A DNA stretch of 64,000 nt from Duganella flavida (GTDB lineage: Bacteria > Pseudomonadota > Gammaproteobacteria > Burkholderiales > Burkholderiaceae_D): the NCBI RefSeq assembly GCF_009857445.1, contig NZ_WWCN01000008.1, forward strand, positions 124,001-188,000, given 5' to 3'. The translations under genes and the position numbers were made by a program. A model generated the notes under the pieces. It did no database searches and had not been told where the DNA came from. It was given only the letters and a program-made list of their open reading frames with translations. The first letter of the stretch is position 1. The number at the start of each line of letters is the position of its first letter. Below are positions 48,845 through 57,926 of the stretch, piece by piece.

Positions 48845-48924
48845 CGTCATTCCCGCGCAGGCGGGAATCCATAGAGCGCAGGCCGGCAAGCACAGCATGG
48901 ATTCCCGCCTGCGCGGGAATGACG
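48845..48924. repeat. REP-like perfect inverted repeat between lolA and rarA
   Basis: Two 28-base arms (48845-48872 and 48897-48924) are exact reverse complements around a 24-base loop. Each arm itself contains the small hairpin TTCCCGCGCAGGCGGGAA. The pattern is that of paired REP sequences common in intergenic DNA of proteobacteria. It may also act as the lolA terminator or stabilise the mRNA end. Confidence 0.85.
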
Positions 48925-48940
48925 GGCTCTATCCAATAAC

Positions 48941-50245
48941 ATGGCAGATCTATTTTCCACTGAACCGCGCCAGCCGCTGGCTGAAGCCCTGCGGCCCAAG
49001 ACGCTGGATGAAGTCATCGGCCAGCGCCACCTGCTGGGGTCGGGCAAGCCCTTGCGCCTGGCGTTTGAGTCGGGCCAGCCGCATTCGATGATCTTGTGGG
49101 GCCCGCCGGGTACCGGCAAGACCACCCTGGCGCGCTTGACGGCCAAGGCTTACGACTGCGAGTTCATTGCCTTGTCGGCCGTGTTCTCCGGCGTGAAAGA
49201 TATCCGCGCCGCGATGGAGCAGGCGCAGCACAACCTCGACATGGGCAAGCACACCATCTTGTTCGTGGACGAGATCCACCGTTTCAACAAGTCGCAGCAG
49301 GATGCATTGCTGCCGTACGCCGAGTCCGGCCTGGTGACGCTGATTGGCGCCACCACCGAGAACCCTTCGTTTGAAGTGAATTCGGCACTGTTGTCGCGCT
49401 CGCAGGTCTACGTGCTGAAGTCGTTTGATGAGGCCGAGCTGCGCCAGATGGTCGACCGCGCCCGCGAGAAAGTGCTGACCCAGCTGGAGTTTGAAGAAGC
49501 CGCCATCGACACCCTGATCGGCTACGCCGACGGCGATGGCCGCCGCTTGCTGAACCTGCTGGAAGTCACCGGCACCGCTGCCAACGCGGCCAAGACCAAC
49601 AAGATTACTGCCGAGTTCATCCAGAATGCGCTGACCCTGAACGCGCGCCGCTTCGACAAGGGCGGCGACAACTTCTACGACCAGATCTCGGCCCTGCACA
49701 AATCAGTGCGCGGCTCGAATCCGGACGCAGCGCTGTACTGGCTGTGCCGCATGCTGGACGGTGGCGCCGACGCGCGCTACCTGTCGCGCCGTATCGTGCG
49801 CATGGCGTGGGAGGACATCGGCCTGGCCGACCCGCGCGCCATGCAAATCGCCAACGACGCTGCCAACACCTTCGAACGCCTCGGTTCACCGGAAGGCGAG
49901 CTGGCCTTGGGGCAGGCGGTGATCTACTTGGCGATTGCCGCCAAGAGCAACGCCGGCTATAACGCCTTCAACGAAGCAATGGCCTTTGTCCGTAAAGACA
50001 AATCGCGCGAAGTGCCAGTCCACCTGCGCAACGCCCCGACCAAGCTGATGAAAGAACTGGGCTACGGCCACGAATACCGCTACGCCCACGACGAGCCCCA
50101 CGCCTACGCCGCCGGCGAAACCTACTTCCCGGACGACATGCGCGAGCCGGGCTGGTACCAGCCAGTCCCGCGCGGCTTGGAAACCAAGATCGCCGACAAA
50201 ATGGCCTTCCTGCGCAAGCTGGACGAGGACGCCGGCAAAAAGTAA
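48941..50245 (+). CDS. rarA: Replication-associated recombination protein RarA (MgsA)
   Basis: 434-residue AAA+ ATPase related to clamp loaders. Walker A GPPGTGKTTLARL (about 52), Walker B ILFVDEIHRFNKSQQD (about 106), sensor 1 GATTENPSF and the C-terminal tetramerisation part (SALHKSVRGSNPDAALYWLCRMLDGG, RRIVRMAWEDIGLADP) are intact. It acts at stalled replication forks. serS lies 3.7 kb downstream. The start follows the REP-like repeat by 16 bp. Confidence 0.95.
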   Translation: MADLFSTEPRQPLAEALRPKTLDEVIGQRHLLGSGKPLRLAFESGQPHSMILWGPPGTGKTTLARLTAKAYDCEFIALSAVFSGVKDIRAAMEQAQHNLDMGKHTILFVDEIHRFNKSQQDALLPYAESGLVTLIGATTENPSFEVNSALLSRSQVYVLKSFDEAELRQMVDRAREKVLTQLEFEEAAIDTLIGYADGDGRRLLNLLEVTGTAANAAKTNKITAEFIQNALTLNARRFDKGGDNFYDQISALHKSVRGSNPDAALYWLCRMLDGGADARYLSRRIVRMAWEDIGLADPRAMQIANDAANTFERLGSPEGELALGQAVIYLAIAAKSNAGYNAFNEAMAFVRKDKSREVPVHLRNAPTKLMKELGYGHEYRYAHDEPHAYAAGETYFPDDMREPGWYQPVPRGLETKIADKMAFLRKLDEDAGKK

Positions 50246-50303
50246 AGCGGGATGTTGTAAGATAGAACATTCACGAATGACTTTGCCGCTTTAGAGGAAG
50301 AGC

Positions 50304-51140
50304 ATGCAGCCAGCGAAGGTGGTCGACGGTGTCGACATTTTTATTGAAGGTGAGGGCACCGAGACCATCGTCATGATTCATGGCTGGCCGGATACCTATC
50401 GCGTGTGGGATGCTCAGGTAGCCGAGTTGAAGAGCCGCTATCGCTGTGTGCGCTTCACCTTACCGGGCTTCGATCTGGCAAAGCCGCGCCGCTCGTACAC
50501 GCTGAACGCCATGATCCGCGTGCTGTTGCACATCGTGAACACCGTTAGCCAGAAGCAGAAAGTCATTCTGATGCTGCACGACTGGGGCTGTGTGTTCGGC
50601 TACGAGTTTTATATGCGGAACAAGACACTGGTGTCGGCTATCGTTGGTGTCGACATCGGCGATGCGCAATCGAAAGCGACTGGCCGCTCGCGCTCGGTCG
50701 GCCAGAAAATGATGGTGGGTGGATACCAGAGCACGCTGGCGCTGGCGTGGGCAATGGGCGGCCCGGTCGGCAATATGATGACCAAGACCATGGCCCGCGT
50801 ACTGGGCGCGCCGTCGCCGCGCGAGTTCATCACCTCGGGCATGAATTACCCGTACTACATCCTCACCGCCGGCGCTGGCGGTTCATACAACTCGCTGGTG
50901 CCGTTCGTGCCGAAAGTGCCGATGCTGTACATCTACGGCACACGCAAGCCGTTCATGTTCCATTCGCCGCAGTGGACTGAGGCGTTGGCCGCCAAGGAAG
51001 GCTGCAAGGTGGTGGCGATGGAAACCGACCACTGGCCGATGCTGCGCGCGCCCGAGCGCTTCAACGACATCGTCATCAAATGGCTGGAGAAACCAGCACA
51101 AAATGATGACGAAAGTTCAGAGGAAGAAGACGCCGCTTAA
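50304..51140 (+). CDS. Alpha/beta hydrolase, Asp-nucleophile type
   Basis: 278 residues. The oxyanion-hole segment MIHGWPDTYRVW (about 24), the nucleophile elbow LMLHDWGCVFGYEF with Asp93 in place of Ser, and the C-terminal METDHWPMLRAPERF with the catalytic His place it near epoxide hydrolases and haloalkane dehalogenases. An Asp nucleophile makes ester hydrolysis unlikely. The C-terminal tail is acidic. GAGGAAGAG precedes the ATG. Substrate unknown. It is convergent with the small lipoprotein gene, with no gap. Confidence 0.83.
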   Translation: MQPAKVVDGVDIFIEGEGTETIVMIHGWPDTYRVWDAQVAELKSRYRCVRFTLPGFDLAKPRRSYTLNAMIRVLLHIVNTVSQKQKVILMLHDWGCVFGYEFYMRNKTLVSAIVGVDIGDAQSKATGRSRSVGQKMMVGGYQSTLALAWAMGGPVGNMMTKTMARVLGAPSPREFITSGMNYPYYILTAGAGGSYNSLVPFVPKVPMLYIYGTRKPFMFHSPQWTEALAAKEGCKVVAMETDHWPMLRAPERFNDIVIKWLEKPAQNDDESSEEEDAA

Positions 51141-51560
51141 TTAACGCAGGCGGATCGGCTTCTGGTACGGCGCAAACGGTGGCGGCGGCAACTGCGCCGA
51201 AGCGTAGGCCTGGCGGAAGCATTCCGCTTTCTTGCTGTCGACGTCGGTGGTGGTGCGGGTGACCTTGCCAGCTGCGTCCAGCGTCAGCACGATCACTACC
51301 GGATGCTGCGCCAGATCGTGGCAGTTGCCGCGTTCATCCAGTTTCTTTGCATTGTTGTAGTTGAGCGAGAGATCCTCGTACTTGGTCGCCTTGTCGTTCG
51401 GGAACTGGGCGTTGAACTTGTTCATCTCAACCGCGAAGTTAGGATTGGCTGGCGGCGGCGGTTCATTGTTTTTCCACGACGAGCCGCCCATGGTCGAGCA
51501 GCCGGTGGCCATCGCCAGCGCGGCGCCTGCAGCTGCAATTTTCAAAGTATTGATGTTCAT
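51141..51560 (-). CDS. Small putative lipoprotein
   Basis: 139 residues. N-terminal signal with lipobox-like MATGC (Cys about 21), then a Gly/Pro-rich stretch and a domain containing NCHDLAQHPVVIVLTLDAAGKVTRTTTDVDSKKAECFRQAYASAQLPPPPFAPYQKPIRLR. This region resembles the TonB C-terminal-like segments of outer-membrane-linked proteins only in general form; no family is recognised. The Met at 51560 has AAGGAG upstream, and the upstream extension of the frame lacks a signal. Confidence 0.7.
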   Translation of the reverse strand: MNINTLKIAAAGAALAMATGCSTMGGSSWKNNEPPPPANPNFAVEMNKFNAQFPNDKATKYEDLSLNYNNAKKLDERGNCHDLAQHPVVIVLTLDAAGKVTRTTTDVDSKKAECFRQAYASAQLPPPPFAPYQKPIRLR

Positions 51561-51626
51561 GGCTTCTCCTTGAAGGCTGTACTGTTGATCGCATCGTACA
51601 AATTTCAAGGAGTTTGTGGCGCACGA

Positions 51627-51926
51627 TTAGTTGCGTAGGAGAAATCCTACAGCGCGCGACCAGCGGCTGGCAGGGCGTGAAGGCAGGCGAACTCGGACTG
51701 AACTGGCGCCAACCGCCTCGATCAGCATCAGGCCATCATTGGGCACCTCGAAGGATTGACCGCGCCTCAGCACGAAGTCGGTTTCCTGGTCGTAGGCGGT
51801 GATCCACGCCGTGCCGTCCAGGCATTCAATGTACTGGCCGGCCGCGTAGGCGAGCCGTAGCGGATGGTTTTGCGTCAGCCGGTATTCGGCCTGGCCTTGC
51901 TGCACTGAGATGAGTTCCGGTTTCAT
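51627..51926 (-). CDS. DUF2917-family protein
   Basis: 99 residues. The core (LRLAYAAGQYIECLDGTAWITAYDQETDFVLRRGQSFEVPNDGLMLIEAVG) is typical of DUF2917, a small beta-rich, cupin-like domain of unknown function found in beta- and gammaproteobacteria. CAGGAGG precedes the ATG at 51926. It is divergent from a MocR-type regulator gene; this pairing suggests that MocR controls it. A perfect inverted repeat lies between them. Confidence 0.8.
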   Translation of the reverse strand: MKPELISVQQGQAEYRLTQNHPLRLAYAAGQYIECLDGTAWITAYDQETDFVLRRGQSFEVPNDGLMLIEAVGASSVRVRLPSRPASRWSRAVGFLLRN

Positions 51927-51998
51927 GGCTATCCTCCTGTGGCTACCAGAATACGGGCCAGGCCGGGACCATAACAGATGCAGCAAAACGAAATTGTT

Positions 51999-52034
51999 AC
52001 CATCACAGCGGCTGCTTGGCTAAACTGTGATGGT
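51999..52034. promoter_or_regulatory. Perfect 10-bp inverted repeat between DUF2917 and MocR genes
   Basis: ACCATCACAG (51999-52008) and CTGTGATGGT (52025-52034), separated by 16 bp, in the divergent promoter region. Probable binding site of the MocR regulator or part of a promoter dyad. Confidence 0.5.
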
Positions 52035-52092
52035 CAAAATTTTACGGTGCTGTACCTGTCGTAGCCGTGCGGGCAGGGCGCACAATCGGGCG

Positions 52093-53535
52093 ATGAGCAA
52101 TCTCTACGAACAACTGGCAAATGAACTGGGTGGACTGATCGCTAACCGCGTGTTCGCGCCGGGCGACCGCCTGCCGTCGATCCGCCACCTGGCGCAGCAG
52201 AAACGGCTATCGGTCAGTACCGTGCTGCAGGCGCTGCGGCTGATGGAGGATCGCGGTTTGGTGGAAGCGCGTCCGCAAGCTGGCTACTACGTGCGTCACC
52301 GTCCGCGCATGATGGCGGTAATGAACGATGCGCCGCAGTTGCAGGAGCCGGCTTTCGTCGGCATCCAGAACTTGCTGATGCGGGTGCTGAAGGCCAATGA
52401 AGACACGGCGCTGGTGCAAATGGGCTCGTCGTGGCCGCTGGGCGAAATGCTGCCGATGAAGCGCATGCAAAAAACGGTGGCGGCAGTGGCTCGCCGCGAT
52501 GCAACGCTGCTGAGCGCGGTGAGCTGCTACGAGACCAACTATCCCGAATTCGCCCGCCAGATCGTGCGCCGTGCGATCGACTGGGGGCATGTAGACCCCA
52601 ACGAAATCGTGGTCACCGGCTCGTGCACCGAGGCCATCAGCCTGTGCCTGCGCGCCGTTGCCAAGCCGGGCGACACGATTGCGATTGAATCGGCCACCTA
52701 TTTCGTGCTGCTGCAGCTGATTGAATCGCTGGGCATGAAGGCGCTGGAAATTCCCACCCATCCGAAAACCGGGCCTTCGATCGACGCGCTGGAATTGGCG
52801 CTGAATGCCAGCCTGGTGCAAGCGGTGCTGTTGATCCCCAATGCCAACAACCCGCTCGGCTGCATCATGCCGGAAGCGAACAAGCAGCGCTTGGCGGCGC
52901 TGGTGGGCAAGCACAATGTCCCGCTAATCGAAGACGATGTGTACGGCGACCTGTGCTTTACGCCGGAGCGGCCATGGCCCGTCAAAGCCTACGATGCCAG
53001 CGGCAATGTGATGCTGTGCTCGTCGTTCTCCAAAGCGGTGAGCCCTGGCGCGCGGGTCGGCTACGTGCTGGCCGGGCGCTATGCGCAAGAGGTGGCGGTG
53101 CTGAAAATGGTGTCGAGCGGCGCCACCAGCCATTTCTTCCAGGCCGTGCTGGCCGACTTCCTCACCGGCAGCGCCTACGGAAACCAGCTGCGCAAGATGC
53201 GGCGCGCGCTGTCGCAGCGCATCGCCCGCATGTCGGATGCGATTTGCGCCGCCTTCCCACAGCAGTGCACGGTGTCCGAGCCGCAGGGCGGGTTTGTGGT
53301 GTGGGTCAGCTTGCCGGGGCAGGTCGATGCGCTGGCCTTGCACGAGCGCGCCATTGCGCAAGGCGTGGCTTTCATGCCGGGCCAGCTGTTCTCTGCCTCT
53401 GGTAAATACAGCAACTACCTGCGCCTCAATTGCGGCAATGCCTGGAGCCCACGGGTGGAGGCCGCCATCGCCACGCTGGGGGAGCTGGTGCACCGCGAAG
53501 CTGACCGCCCTGGTGTGCTGCGCAGCGCAGCTTGA
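52093..53535 (+). CDS. MocR-type GntR/aminotransferase transcriptional regulator
   Basis: 480 residues. An N-terminal GntR winged helix (LYEQLANELGGLIANRVFAPGDRLPSIRHLAQQKRLSVSTVLQALRLMEDRGLVEARPQAGYYV) is joined by a linker to a fold-type I aminotransferase domain. The PLP-binding lysine is in SSFSKAVSPGARVGYVLAG and the cofactor pocket includes LIPNANNPLGC and DDVYGDL. MocR proteins use PLP-bound ligands to control transcription, commonly of vitamin B6, GABA or taurine genes; the signal here is unknown. The ATG at 52093 gives the full winged helix. Divergent partner: DUF2917. Confidence 0.92.
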   Translation: MSNLYEQLANELGGLIANRVFAPGDRLPSIRHLAQQKRLSVSTVLQALRLMEDRGLVEARPQAGYYVRHRPRMMAVMNDAPQLQEPAFVGIQNLLMRVLKANEDTALVQMGSSWPLGEMLPMKRMQKTVAAVARRDATLLSAVSCYETNYPEFARQIVRRAIDWGHVDPNEIVVTGSCTEAISLCLRAVAKPGDTIAIESATYFVLLQLIESLGMKALEIPTHPKTGPSIDALELALNASLVQAVLLIPNANNPLGCIMPEANKQRLAALVGKHNVPLIEDDVYGDLCFTPERPWPVKAYDASGNVMLCSSFSKAVSPGARVGYVLAGRYAQEVAVLKMVSSGATSHFFQAVLADFLTGSAYGNQLRKMRRALSQRIARMSDAICAAFPQQCTVSEPQGGFVVWVSLPGQVDALALHERAIAQGVAFMPGQLFSASGKYSNYLRLNCGNAWSPRVEAAIATLGELVHREADRPGVLRSAA

Positions 53536-53663
53536 TCCTTCCTTTTGCATTTCAGGCGCCGATTTTGGCGCTTCGTCGCATCCCCATCGCAAGCCAGAAC
53601 GCCTTTAGGTACAGTACAACCATACCGCAGCACTTACTGACTAACCACCTGAAGGAGTACATC

Positions 53664-53864
53664 ATGAACATCGCTAAAAACATGGAAATCATCTTCCTGG
53701 CCGCCACCATCATCGCCGGCGCCACCACCTTCGCTACCGCCGCTGATGACCGCGCCGACATCGTTGCCCCAGTCGCCAAAGTGGCCATGGTCGCCAAGGC
53801 CGATATGCCTACCGTCACCGTCAGCGCCAAACGCCTGACCGCCGCTGAAAAAGCCGCCCTGTAA
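53664..53864 (+). CDS. Small secreted protein of unknown function
   Basis: 66 residues: a probable signal peptide (MNIAKNMEIIFLAATIIAGATTFATAA) and a short mature part with DMPTVTVSAKRLTAAEKAAL. GAAGGAGT sits seven bases before the ATG. No family recognised. It stands alone between the MocR and serS genes. Confidence 0.6.
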   Translation: MNIAKNMEIIFLAATIIAGATTFATAADDRADIVAPVAKVAMVAKADMPTVTVSAKRLTAAEKAAL

Positions 53865-53926
53865 TGGCGGCAGCCGGCGGGCTGCGCAAAACTCGCGAGG
53901 AAGTGGCTTCATCTTGGTACAATTGA

Positions 53927-55246
<1,320 letters not shown>

Positions 55247-55276
55247 ATTTGCCCTTCCATTTTCTCAAGCACCTGC

Positions 55277-55282
55277 TATAAT
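55277..55282 (+). promoter_or_regulatory. Probable promoter -10 box of the tRNA-Ser pair
   Basis: TATAAT 31 bp before the first tRNA. TTCCAT at 55255-55260 is a possible weak -35 at 16 bp. It allows tRNA synthesis independent of serS read-through. Confidence 0.5.
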
Positions 55283-55313
55283 CTTGCCTTCTCGCAGCAG
55301 CAGGTGGGAAAAC

Positions 55314-55403
<90 letters not shown>

Positions 55404-55444
55404 TTTGTTTGGATGTGAGAAAAAGTAGTAAAAATGTTGCACCA

Positions 55445-55534
<90 letters not shown>

Positions 55535-55545
55535 ATATTCATCAG

Positions 55546-55572
55546 AAAAGCTCCCTTCGGGGAGCTTTTTTG
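55546..55572 (+). terminator. tRNA-Ser operon terminator
   Basis: AAAGCTCCC / GGGAGCTTT stem with a TTCG tetraloop and a T run, 11 bp after the second tRNA. Confidence 0.93.
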
Positions 55573-55606
55573 TTTTCGGGGTCAGCTCTGTTTTCGGGGT
55601 CAGCTC
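55571..55606. repeat. Tandem 18-bp duplication at the left end of the RAYT element
   Basis: TGTTTTCGGGGTCAGCTC occurs twice without interruption (55571-55588, 55589-55606). The second copy runs into the left inverted end of the transposase element, so part of that end has been duplicated outward. Confidence 0.85.
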
Positions 55607-56632
55607 TGTCATTTGGACACGCAGTGAGCACTTTTGATGTTTATCAAGGCATCCGCTGTTCTTTGACGAAGGTTTTTACCGCGCGGCTCACCGTTTTGAC
55701 CGAAACCCGCGCAAAGCGGGCGATTTCGGGCATGGAATAAGCCATTGACAGGTAAGCGCACGCCATCGCTTCTTTCGGCGAGCGATATCGTACAAAGTAT
55801 TCTGCTAGCGGCAAAATAATCGCGCTTCGTTGATTGCGTTTGATCTCAGACAGATCCCCCGGCACATTCTTGCCGATTACCTGCTGGCAAAATGCCTCAT
55901 CGCCAAGCAACAATTGATTTCTCACCGCGCGCAGCGGGCTGGCGCCCTTAATTCCTGCAAGTGTAAACTCCCGATAGGCGTGTTGAGCTTCGCGCCGATT
56001 GCTGCCGAATTGCGCCAGCACCAAATCAAGTTGCAGCCATGCTTGTGCATCTTCCAGCCCGATGGTGGCGCGATAGCTGCTCCACGGCCACTTCTCCGGC
56101 ATTGATGTTATGCCTGCTCGCACCGGGTTCAATTCAATGTAGCGTGATAGCTCCTGTAAATAACTTTCATGCTGGCACAGAATGGCTTTGTAGCGCCCCT
56201 GATATACATGCCCGACCAGGTCGTGCTGGCGGTTGAAGTACTGCGAGTAGTTGCCATTGAGGTAGCGCATGCCGAGACTCAGCCGGCCGTTGAGTGTCTC
56301 CAGCAGCAAGTGGTAGTGATTAGTCATCTGGCAGTAGGCGTGTACCGCAAAATTGAAGCGCGTGCAGGTGTCGCCCAGCAGGGAAAGCCATACCAGGCGG
56401 TCGCTGTCTGAGCGATAAATACTGTCCTGCCTATCGCCGCGTGCGGTGACATGGTAGAGGGCGCCTTTGTACTCGATTCGTAGTGGCCGGGTCATACGGC
56501 GAGTGTATGGCCGTGAGCCGAGCGCATATTTGCGCTAGCGCAATCGGAATTGCGATGCCGGTATTTGGGAGCTTACTTTGATTTTTCTCAAGCATCGTCA
56601 CCGAGTGTCCAAATGACAGAGCTGACCCCGAA
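55593..56632. mobile_element. RAYT/IS200-like element bounded by perfect 28-bp inverted ends
   Basis: About 1.04 kb. The ends at 55593-55620 and 56605-56632 are exact 28-base reverse complements (outer part TTCGGGGTCAGCTC, inner part TGTCATTTGGACAC) and enclose one Y1 transposase gene. No target-site duplication is seen, as expected for HUH enzymes. It lies directly behind the tRNA-Ser terminator. Confidence 0.85.
55644..56495 (-). CDS. REP-associated tyrosine transposase (Y1_Tnp/RAYT)
   Basis: 283 residues. The HUH motif is TNHYHLLLE (about 58-66) and the catalytic Tyr is probably the one in YLQELSRYIELNPVRAGI (about 111-128), the sequence typical of RAYT proteins. A C-terminal helix-turn-helix-like part (SMPEIARFARVSVKTVSRAVKTF) follows. 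RAYTs are single-strand transposases linked to REP spread and are usually single-copy. The gene appears intact and lies inside inverted ends that share the GGGGTCAGCTCTG core seen around many such genes. Confidence 0.92.
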   Translation of the reverse strand: MTRPLRIEYKGALYHVTARGDRQDSIYRSDSDRLVWLSLLGDTCTRFNFAVHAYCQMTNHYHLLLETLNGRLSLGMRYLNGNYSQYFNRQHDLVGHVYQGRYKAILCQHESYLQELSRYIELNPVRAGITSMPEKWPWSSYRATIGLEDAQAWLQLDLVLAQFGSNRREAQHAYREFTLAGIKGASPLRAVRNQLLLGDEAFCQQVIGKNVPGDLSEIKRNQRSAIILPLAEYFVRYRSPKEAMACAYLSMAYSMPEIARFARVSVKTVSRAVKTFVKEQRMP

Positions 56633-56694
56633 TTATGTAGACAAGTTTGTCTACATTGTGAATAATGCGTTTTCTTCAACTAAGGAAGCAAACC

Positions 56695-57381
56695 ATGTTC
56701 AAAGCACTTGTCGTTGCCGTTGCCTTGTTGCCGTTCGCTGCCCAGGCGTCCAGCTTGCCTGAGTATCCCTTCATTCACACCGCCGGCGAGGGCTTCGCCA
56801 TGATCGTGCCCGATATGGGCGAGATCGATTTTGATATCACCGCCTTCAACGCCGATCCGGCGGCAGCGGCGGCGCTGGTGGCGGAGCGGGCGGCGCAGGT
56901 GCAGGCTTTGATGGTGGACGGCGAAGCCAGCGCTACCATGCGTGACATGCGCAAGGAGATGCGATCCACTGAAGCCGACTACGCTATCCGTAGCTCGGTT
57001 CACATCGTGGTGCGCGACCTCGGCAAATGGCGTCCGCTGATGCAGGCCCTGCTGGCCATGCCCAACCTCGATCATCTGTCGACGACCTTCGGCCGCACCG
57101 ACCGCGAGAAAGCCGAACAGGAGCTGACTGCCAATGCTGTCAAGGATGCGCAACGCCGTGCCGAGGCGATGGCGGCTGGCTTGGGCAAGAAGGTGGGCGC
57201 GGTCAGCGCGATCTCGTCCAGCCAGTTGCGCAACCTGACCAACGCCGTGGGTCTGATGCCCGGCGACCTGTACTACCGCAACAACCGCACCGTGGACGCG
57301 GCGCCGTCCGACAAGGATTTCCTTGCCATTGAAGTGCTGCGCTGGTCGCAAACGGTAGACGTGATTTTCCGCATCAAATGA
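56695..57381 (+). CDS. SIMPL-domain (DUF541) periplasmic protein
   Basis: 228 residues with a signal peptide (MFKALVVAVALLPFAAQAS) and the SIMPL fold: HTAGEGFAMIVPDMGEIDFDITAFNADPAAAAALVAERAAQVQAL, SVHIVVRDLGKW and DAQRRAEAMAAGLGKKVGAVSAISSS. Members form large periplasmic rings, and some protect against oxidative stress; function is generally unknown. AAGGAAG precedes the ATG. It lies 62 bp after the right end of the RAYT element. Confidence 0.87.
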   Translation: MFKALVVAVALLPFAAQASSLPEYPFIHTAGEGFAMIVPDMGEIDFDITAFNADPAAAAALVAERAAQVQALMVDGEASATMRDMRKEMRSTEADYAIRSSVHIVVRDLGKWRPLMQALLAMPNLDHLSTTFGRTDREKAEQELTANAVKDAQRRAEAMAAGLGKKVGAVSAISSSQLRNLTNAVGLMPGDLYYRNNRTVDAAPSDKDFLAIEVLRWSQTVDVIFRIK

Positions 57382-57422
57382 TGCTTCAGGCTAGAATGCT
57401 AAAAAATTAACTAGGAGAACCT

Positions 57423-57926
57423 ATGAAGTCTTTTATCGCATTCCTGGCCGCCACACTGCTGGCCGGCGCTGTGCACGCCGCCACGCCGAATCCCGACGCC
57501 ACCCAAATCAAGGCTGCGCATGATTTGATGGCCGCCATGCAGGCCGAGAAGATGATGCGCATGACCGCCGGCATGAGCCAGTATGCTTCGCCTGCGCAGC
57601 GCAAGGAAGTCATGGACAAGGTCATCAACCTGCAGCCGGAACTGGTCTACACCCGGCTGGCAACGCCCATCGCCAAGCTGATGAGCACGGAAACGCTGAC
57701 CGAGATGACCAAGTTCTACCAGTCGAGCTACGGCAAGCGCGTGCTGCACGATACCTACAACAGCGGCGCGCAGCTGTATCCGACCGTCCCCAAGCCGACT
57801 GCTGACGAACAGGCCGAACTGAAGAAGCCGGCCTACATCAAGGCCGACAAGGAGTTCAAGGCCAATGAGCAAGCCATTCATCACGAAACCTTTGTGCTGC
57901 TGAAGTCCATCATCAACGGCAAATGA
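57423..57926 (+). CDS. DUF2059-family secreted protein
   Basis: 167 residues: signal peptide (MKSFIAFLAATLLAGAVHA), then a helical domain with FYQSSYGKRVLHD, the segment that marks DUF2059 (ETLTEMTKFYQSSYGKR). Function unknown. AGGAGAA lies close before the ATG. The stop overlaps the start of the Lnt-like gene by 4 bp (ATGA), so the two are translationally coupled. Confidence 0.85.
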   Translation: MKSFIAFLAATLLAGAVHAATPNPDATQIKAAHDLMAAMQAEKMMRMTAGMSQYASPAQRKEVMDKVINLQPELVYTRLATPIAKLMSTETLTEMTKFYQSSYGKRVLHDTYNSGAQLYPTVPKPTADEQAELKKPAYIKADKEFKANEQAIHHETFVLLKSIINGK

